In this document: in pieces, positions 61,232-64,000 of the stretch
Layout of the letters: every line of letters begins with the position of its first letter
Position numbering within the stretch: the first letter of the stretch is position 1
NCBI RefSeq assembly: GCF_009674605.1
Contig: NZ_WKJO01000001.1
Coordinates: forward strand, 2,170,001-2,234,000
Length of the DNA: 64,000 bases
Direction: 5' to 3'
Source of the DNA: Haloferax litoreum
Lineage (GTDB): Archaea; Halobacteriota; Halobacteria; Halobacteriales; Haloferacaceae
Notes under the pieces: generated by a model
Databases searched by the model: none
What the model saw: the letters and a program-made list of their open reading frames with translations, nothing else
Told to the model about the DNA's origin: nothing
Program-made: the position numbers and the translations under genes

Positions 61232-61803
61232 TTGGTCGGGTAATCCGTGCCCAGGTCCACGTCGTCTAAGTCTTCTTCGGTGAGCGGTGTGGAACCGTCG
61301 TCCGGTCCGTAGTCTCGAAGGTTGATACGCTCTCCTTCGAAGCCCTCGACCAGTCGTGCCTGAATCTCTGCGGCGTCTGGTGGCGACGGCAGGTCGTCGG
61401 GGTCGGTGTCGACGTACTCCAACCCGGCGTATCCGTCGGGTGCGTGGCCACCGTCCGCGAACCACTCGTGGAACGCGTCGGCGAAGACGGCGTCGCCGAC
61501 GAGGTCACGGCCGTCCTCCTCGCGGAACCAGTAGAGGAAGTCCGGTTCGTGCTGGTCGCACAGGAGTACCTCTTCACCGGGTTCCCCGTAGACGATTCTC
61601 GCCTGTCGGCACTGCTCGACGTTCTCGTCGCCGTGTGTGAGGTAACACGCGTCGCACGGTTCTTCGACGAGTGTGACGAGGCGGACGAGGCGTTCGCGGG
61701 CGTCCTCGGGGATGTCGTCGAGTGGTTTGAATTCGCCCTCCTCGGTGAATATCTCGGACTCCTCGAATCGCCACCCTCGGAGTCCAACGCTGACCTTCGC
61801 CAT
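61228..61803 (-). CDS. Conserved haloarchaeal protein with CxxC motif, coupled to trmJ
   Basis: A 191-residue acidic protein. It opens with MAKVSVGLRGWRFEESEIF, has a CDACYLTH pair in the middle with a later Cys (EQCRQARIVYGEPGEEVLL), and a CDQHEPDFLYWFREEDG segment that could complete a zinc site. The C-terminus is acidic. Its stop overlaps the trmJ start by 4 bp, which suggests a tRNA- or RNA-related role; that is inference. Family not named by me. Confidence 0.7.
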   Translation of the reverse strand: MAKVSVGLRGWRFEESEIFTEEGEFKPLDDIPEDARERLVRLVTLVEEPCDACYLTHGDENVEQCRQARIVYGEPGEEVLLCDQHEPDFLYWFREEDGRDLVGDAVFADAFHEWFADGGHAPDGYAGLEYVDTDPDDLPSPPDAAEIQARLVEGFEGERINLRDYGPDDGSTPLTEEDLDDVDLGTDYPTK

Positions 61804-62060
61804 GGTCTGAGGTAACCGAGCGGCGGATAAAAATGACGTGATGCCGGTCAGGCGTTCGAGACGGACTGCGGTCAGACGTTCGAAACGTGGCGTGCGAGTG
61901 GTCACTATTCGAGCAGCAGGGAATCGGGAGCAGTCACATCGTGCTCCTCGATAGGGTGCTGTGTACCTCTCGCCGTAGACTCGCGACGAGTCTCGCGAGA
62001 GATACCCCTAGCCAGTTCCGCGACCGGTCTGCATATGTTCGTGTGGTCCAACCGACGGGT

Positions 62061-63200
62061 ATGCGAACCGTCGATGCGGCAGGACTCGAAATCGGCGACG
62101 ACCACCCACCGCGAATCATGGGTGTGCTGAACGTCTCCAAGGAGTCGCCGTACAAGCCGAGCGTGTTCAACGACCCGAGTGAGGCCGCCGAATACGTCGA
62201 CCGCGAACTCATCGACGAAGGGGCCGATATCGTCGACATCGGGCTCGAATCGGCCAACAAACGCCTCGACGTGCTCTCGGCCGAGGACGAACTCGACCGT
62301 CTCGACACCGCGCTGTCTGTCCTCGACCACGTCTCTGGCGACGCCGTCTTCTCTATCGAGACGCGCTACCACGAAGTCGCCGAGGCAGCCCTCGCCAACG
62401 GATTCGACATGGTAAACGACATCTGTGGGTTCGCCGACCCGAAGATGCCCGCGGTGTGCGAGGAGTTCGACGCCGCCGTCGCGAAGATGGCGAGTCCACC
62501 GGACCTCACTCGACCCGGTGCCATTGAGGAGGTAGACGACATCTACGACGCCCTCGAACTGAACGGCTTTACCGACAAGACCATCGTCGACCCGGCGTTC
62601 GGTGGGTGGTCCGAAGCGAAGACGCTCGAACACGACCGAGAGACGTTCCACCGCCTCCGCGAGTTCCGCGGATACGGCTATCCCATCCTCGTCTCCATCA
62701 ACCGGAAGAACTTCCTCCGCGACGTCGCCGGACGGTCGACAGAAGACGCACTCCCCGTGAGTCTGGCCGCCACGTCGATGGCCGTCGAACGCGGCGCACA
62801 CGTCATCCGAACCCACGACGTGCGAGAGACACGCGATGCGGCGCTCATCGGCCACGAGTTCAAACGCCGTCGCGTTCGGGAACCAGGTGACGTATCGGTC
62901 GAAGAACTCGACGTGACGACGCCGGGCGACGCAGCGCGACACCTCGACCGAATGGGTGCGCCGAGAGACGTCGCCGCCGAGAGCGTCACCCGCGTCTTCG
63001 AACTCGAAGGCCTCGCCGAATCCGACCGAGAGACGCTCGCTGCTGCTGCTGCCGACGCTGGTGCCGTCTTCGCGGGCGGCGAAACTGGTGGCCTCCTCGT
63101 CGGGACGCCTACCGCACTGCGCCGGGTTCCTGACGTCGTGAGAGGCAGTTCCGACGCACTCGAAGCGGCAGTCGAGACTATCGCACGGGGAGTTCAGTAA
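62061..63200 (+). CDS. Dihydropteroate synthase-family protein
   Basis: A 379-residue protein with a dihydropteroate-synthase-like TIM barrel in the first 270 residues: RIMGVLNVSKESPYKPSVF (pterin-binding motif), EGADIVDIGLESANKR, DMVNDICGFADPK and GYPILVSINRKNFLRDVAG. The C-terminal 100 residues are an extra domain (GLLVGTPTALRRVPDVV). Family knowledge: haloarchaea carry more than one such protein, so I do not assign a folP number. ATG 62061 fits the conserved start. The mptE gene follows 243 bp later. Confidence 0.82.
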   Translation: MRTVDAAGLEIGDDHPPRIMGVLNVSKESPYKPSVFNDPSEAAEYVDRELIDEGADIVDIGLESANKRLDVLSAEDELDRLDTALSVLDHVSGDAVFSIETRYHEVAEAALANGFDMVNDICGFADPKMPAVCEEFDAAVAKMASPPDLTRPGAIEEVDDIYDALELNGFTDKTIVDPAFGGWSEAKTLEHDRETFHRLREFRGYGYPILVSINRKNFLRDVAGRSTEDALPVSLAATSMAVERGAHVIRTHDVRETRDAALIGHEFKRRRVREPGDVSVEELDVTTPGDAARHLDRMGAPRDVAAESVTRVFELEGLAESDRETLAAAAADAGAVFAGGETGGLLVGTPTALRRVPDVVRGSSDALEAAVETIARGVQ

Positions 63201-63317
63201 ACACGGGGGAAATCGAGCGAGAGAGCGCCGCTTCGGCCGACTCGAACCATCGATGCCGGGTAGTCTGACCCGTCCAGTCGTCTGACGTTCGGCAGACACT
63301 GACCGTTCGACTAAGAG

Positions 63318-63330
63318 AAAACTTATACCA
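63318..63330 (+). promoter_or_regulatory. TATA region of mptE
   Basis: AACTTATACC (63320-63329) is a good archaeal TATA element. A start about 26 nt later falls near 63352, just before a 12-bp hairpin, so mptE should carry a leader of about 90 nt, unlike most genes here. Confidence 0.45.
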
Positions 63331-63356
63331 TCCGACTCTAAAACGGTCCTGTGGAC

Positions 63357-63400
63357 GCCGGAAGGGCACGCGGGTAGGGGTACACGAGTGCCATTCCGGC
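63357..63400 (+). other. Hairpin at the 5' end of the mptE leader
   Basis: GCCGGAA (63357-63363) pairs with TTCCGGC (63394-63400); then one mismatch, and GGCAC (63365-63369) pairs with GTGCC (63388-63392), giving a 12-bp stem around an 18-nt loop. With the predicted start at about 63352 the hairpin lies at the very 5' end of the transcript. It could be a cis-regulatory RNA or a small RNA. Confidence 0.4.
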
Positions 63401-63443
63401 CCATACAGTTACACCCTGAGCAGCAGCACTCTGAGTATCAACA

Positions 63444-64000
63444 ATGCGATTTACCGAGTGGGAACCCGTCTACGTACAGATTCTCGACAGTTTCGGGTTC
63501 GACCGGGTCGGTGACGAACTCGCTCGCGACACCCTCACTTCGCTCGTCACTCCCTTCGACCGCTCGCGTCTCGCGTGGGAGAGCAAGACTGTCGCAATCT
63601 GTGGCGCGGCCCCGTCGCTCGGCGACGAACTCGCTCGCGTGGACGACGCCGACGTTATCGTCGCCGCTTCGACTGCCGCAGACGTCGTCCTCGACGCTGG
63701 GTACGCCCTCGACTTGATGGTCACCGACCTCGACAAGAACCCGGAGACGGCAGTCTCGTTGACCGAGTCGGGGACACCCGTCGCCGCGGCAGCACACGGT
63801 GACAACATCCCTGCAATCCGTGAGTGGGTTCCCCAGTTCGAAGACGACCACGTCCTCGGGACCACGCAAGCGGCACCCGCCGGGCCCGTCGTCAACTGGG
63901 GCGGGTTCACCGACGGTGATAGAGCGGCGTTCCTCGCGGACGAACTCGGCGCGGGGCGACTCGTCTTCGCGGGGTGGGATTTCGACGACCCCACAGTCGA
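63444..64000 (+). CDS. mptE: 6-hydroxymethyl-7,8-dihydropterin pyrophosphokinase MptE (cut by window edge)
   Basis: The first 185 residues (plus 2 bases) of MptE, running off the right edge. Signatures: MRFTEWEPVYVQILDSFGFD, AWESKTVAICGAAPSLGDEL, DVIVAASTAADVVLDAG, LDLMVTDLDKNPETAVSLTE, AAAAHGDNIPAIREWVPQ and VVNWGGFTDGDRAAFLA. It makes the pyrophosphate of hydroxymethyl-dihydropterin for folate- or methanopterin-like cofactors. It fits beside the dihydropteroate synthase gene upstream. Usual length is about 230 residues, so the C-terminal part is missing from view. Confidence 0.9.
   Translation, partial: MRFTEWEPVYVQILDSFGFDRVGDELARDTLTSLVTPFDRSRLAWESKTVAICGAAPSLGDELARVDDADVIVAASTAADVVLDAGYALDLMVTDLDKNPETAVSLTESGTPVAAAAHGDNIPAIREWVPQFEDDHVLGTTQAAPAGPVVNWGGFTDGDRAAFLADELGAGRLVFAGWDFDDPTV

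Noticed and set aside
1..64000. CRISPR arrays, rRNA genes, riboswitch families of bacteria
   Set aside because: No regularly spaced repeats with unique spacers, and no rRNA core sequences, seen on either strand.

Overview
The window reads as a haloarchaeal chromosome, most likely Haloferax or a close relative. The proteins are strongly acidic, GC is high, and many genes have a TATA-like element 25-30 nt upstream of the start codon and so look leaderless. There is a tRNA-Leu(CAA) with no encoded CCA end, and archaeal-type FEN1, pelota, GatE, Elp3, RqcH and MptE. From memory, the neighbourhoods tbsP-glyA-folD and elp3-recJ3 resemble Haloferax volcanii; no search was run.

Layout. 1-5.3 kb: the start of a PrkA-type kinase gene (cut by the window edge), a methyltransferase, UPF0179 and other conserved small genes, a HAD hydrolase, an AstE/AspA-like deacylase and DUF309. 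5.3-7.2 kb: a nickel/cobalt-permease-like gene, tRNA-Leu, then about 800 bp of lower-GC DNA with direct and inverted copies of the tRNA 3' end, probably a decayed integration site. 7.2-18.7 kb: inositol-phosphatase-like, Lrp regulator, DUF63, YcaO, TbsP, glyA, DUF211-VIT pair, folD and Nudix. Inside this block, 14.4-16.2 kb is an accessory patch holding a lipoprotein gene broken by a 52-bp twin-hairpin insertion, two tiny membrane-protein genes, repeats and a candidate small RNA. 18.7-31.7 kb: zinc-ribbon genes, a PadR regulator, an AI-2E-type membrane protein, a class III aminotransferase, FEN1, GNAT, MFS, and an ornithine cyclodeaminase-family gene. 31.9-47.4 kb is mostly minus strand: pelA, two DUF4013 genes around a MASE-like/PAS histidine kinase, rqcH, mscS, elp3 and recJ3. 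47.5-64 kb: tdk, FMN reductase, CPBP protease, mutY, a lipoprotein, BolA, fumC, gatE, an HtpX-like protease, trmJ, dihydropteroate synthase and the start of mptE.

How genes work together. glyA, folD, the dihydropteroate synthase gene and mptE all belong to folate/one-carbon metabolism. pelA and rqcH both serve ribosome rescue. elp3, trmJ, gatE and tRNA-Leu serve tRNA function and decoding. fen1, recJ3 and mutY serve DNA replication and repair. There is no CRISPR array, no rRNA and no intact transposase. Mobile-element traces are limited to the tRNA-Leu region, the 52-bp twin hairpin, and a paired-hairpin segment near 20.4 kb.

The most novel-looking items are the exact 52-bp two-hairpin insertion at 14790-14841, a promoter-plus-three-hairpin small-RNA candidate at 15873-15967, the 13-codon leader reading frame whose stop overlaps the elp3 start, and the hairpin leader in front of mptE.
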